Assembly: GCA_020057445.1 (NCBI GenBank)
Contig: JAGVFV010000102.1
Span: 1 to 6,100, forward strand
Direction of reading: 5' to 3'
Length of the DNA: 6,100 nucleotides
Origin: an archaeon
GTDB taxonomy: Archaea; Nanobdellota; Nanobdellia; Woesearchaeales; JAHJEM01
Shown: in pieces, positions 5,463 to 6,100 of the stretch
Layout of the letters: each line of letters starts with the position of its first letter
How positions within the stretch are numbered: the first letter of the stretch is position 1
Program-made: the position numbers and the translations under genes
The notes under the pieces: generated by a model
Databases searched by the model: none
Seen by the model: the letters and a program-made list of their open reading frames with translations, nothing else
What the model was told of the DNA's origin: nothing

Positions 5463-6100
5463 ATGGTTAATGTTCGCATCATAGAAAAGGGGACCAAGAA
5501 GTATTATTATCTTGAGCATACATTGAGGGCTGGGCGTACGTTTAAGAATAAAAGAATATATCTTGGTTCGAATCTTCCAAAGAATATCAATGATATCAAA
5601 GATAAATTCATGTACGACCTATACATAGAAATCTATGGGAAACAACTAGATCTGATAAAAAAGAATTTCAAATTTGAGATTTCTTCTTATCCCAAATCTG
5701 CATACAATAAGTTTATCGAATCATTCATGATCAAATTCACGTACGATTCAACGAAGATAGAAGGAAGCACCTTGACGTTGAAGGAGACTGCAGATCTCCT
5801 CCAGGAAAAGGTAACTCCAAAGGGAAAAAATCTTAGAGATGTAAAAGAAACTGAAGCGCATAAGAACGTCTTTTACAAAATGTTAGAGCATAAGGGAGAT
5901 CTTACTCTCACAGCAGTCCTTGGATGGCATAAAGATCTCTTTAAAGATGTAGATTTGGAGATGGCGGGAATAATAAGGAAACATCCTGTGGCAATAGCGA
6001 GAAGCAGGGTCGATCTTGCCCTTCCAGTCGAGATTGACTTTCTGCTTCATGAATTCTTTCAATGGTATAAGAAAAACAAGAATATTCATCCTGTTATCAT
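5463..6100 (+). CDS. Second Fic-family protein, N-terminal part (3' truncated by window)
   Basis: The frame is open without a stop from ATG 5463 to the window end (212 residues plus 2 bases). It is a paralogue of the preceding gene. The N-terminal module (residues 1-35: KKYYYLEHT, R.GR, YLG) lines up position for position with fic1, and STKIEG (S96-xxx-E100-G101) is again the class II [S/T]xxxE[G/N] inhibitory motif. AGIIRKHPVAI (168-178) matches the flap strand, and WYKKNKNIHPVI at the end aligns with WYEQNKNKYPAL of fic1, so the catalytic HPFx[D/E]GNGR motif should begin about 14 residues beyond the window. The two proteins are well diverged outside these motifs. Base use is much more AT-rich than nrdJ, suggesting acquired DNA. 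Whether the catalytic motif is intact cannot be seen. Confidence 0.85.
   Translation, partial: MVNVRIIEKGTKKYYYLEHTLRAGRTFKNKRIYLGSNLPKNINDIKDKFMYDLYIEIYGKQLDLIKKNFKFEISSYPKSAYNKFIESFMIKFTYDSTKIEGSTLTLKETADLLQEKVTPKGKNLRDVKETEAHKNVFYKMLEHKGDLTLTAVLGWHKDLFKDVDLEMAGIIRKHPVAIARSRVDLALPVEIDFLLHEFFQWYKKNKNIHPVI

Noticed and set aside
5562..5580. GGTTCGAATC resembling a tRNA T-loop
   Set aside because: It lies inside the second Fic gene encoding YLGSNLP, which aligns with YLG of the paralogue, and no acceptor, D or anticodon stem surrounds it.
1..6100. Search for CRISPR arrays, rRNA, complete insertion sequences and inteins
   Set aside because: No regularly spaced direct repeats, rRNA motifs, transposase gene or intein splice junctions were seen; nrdJ runs through its active-site motifs without interruption by an intein.

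Overview
The window looks archaeal. Four of the five start codons inside it sit about 28-32 nt downstream of an AT-rich TATA-like box with no ribosome binding site (leaderless geometry). Two of these boxes are preceded by a CGAAA-type BRE. Only nrdJ, which follows nrdR in an operon, has a Shine-Dalgarno sequence (AGAGGTG). A small-genome (DPANN/Woesearchaeota-like) archaeon would fit the mix of nrdR, nrdJ, a low-molecular-weight phosphatase and Fic genes. That lineage call is inference from gene style only; no marker gene is present.

Layout. (1) 1-3261: the 3' end of nrdR (repressor of ribonucleotide reductase genes) followed 48 bp later by a complete nrdJ, the adenosylcobalamin-dependent class II ribonucleotide reductase, with all expected catalytic residues. 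Together they form a dNTP-supply operon with its own regulator. (2) 3293-3577, minus strand: a small protein with a signal-peptide-like N-terminus, convergent with nrdJ. (3) 3653-4129: a low-molecular-weight protein-tyrosine-phosphatase family protein, divergent from the small gene across a compact two-way promoter. (4) 4190-6100: two tandem Fic-domain (AMP-transferase) paralogues, the second cut by the window end. Both carry a class II-type autoinhibitory motif, so each probably holds its own inhibitor, and both begin with the same short basic/aromatic N-terminal module.

The most unusual part is the control DNA around the Fic genes. The word GTAGTCACC occurs five times around fic1: a 12-bp-arm palindrome upstream of the TATA box, a third copy between TATA box and start codon, and another inverted pair overlapping the stop codon. 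The second Fic gene has an analogous arrangement with a different but related word (TACGTCACA/TGTGACGTA), with one arm again directly downstream of its TATA box. This suggests repressor operators that have diverged together with each Fic gene, possibly autoregulation, or a mobile-cassette boundary for fic1.

Base composition falls along the window. A 60-base sample of nrdJ (1501-1560) is about 62% G+C, while one in the second Fic gene (5641-5700) is about 27%. This agrees with the Fic block being acquired accessory DNA next to a core metabolic operon.
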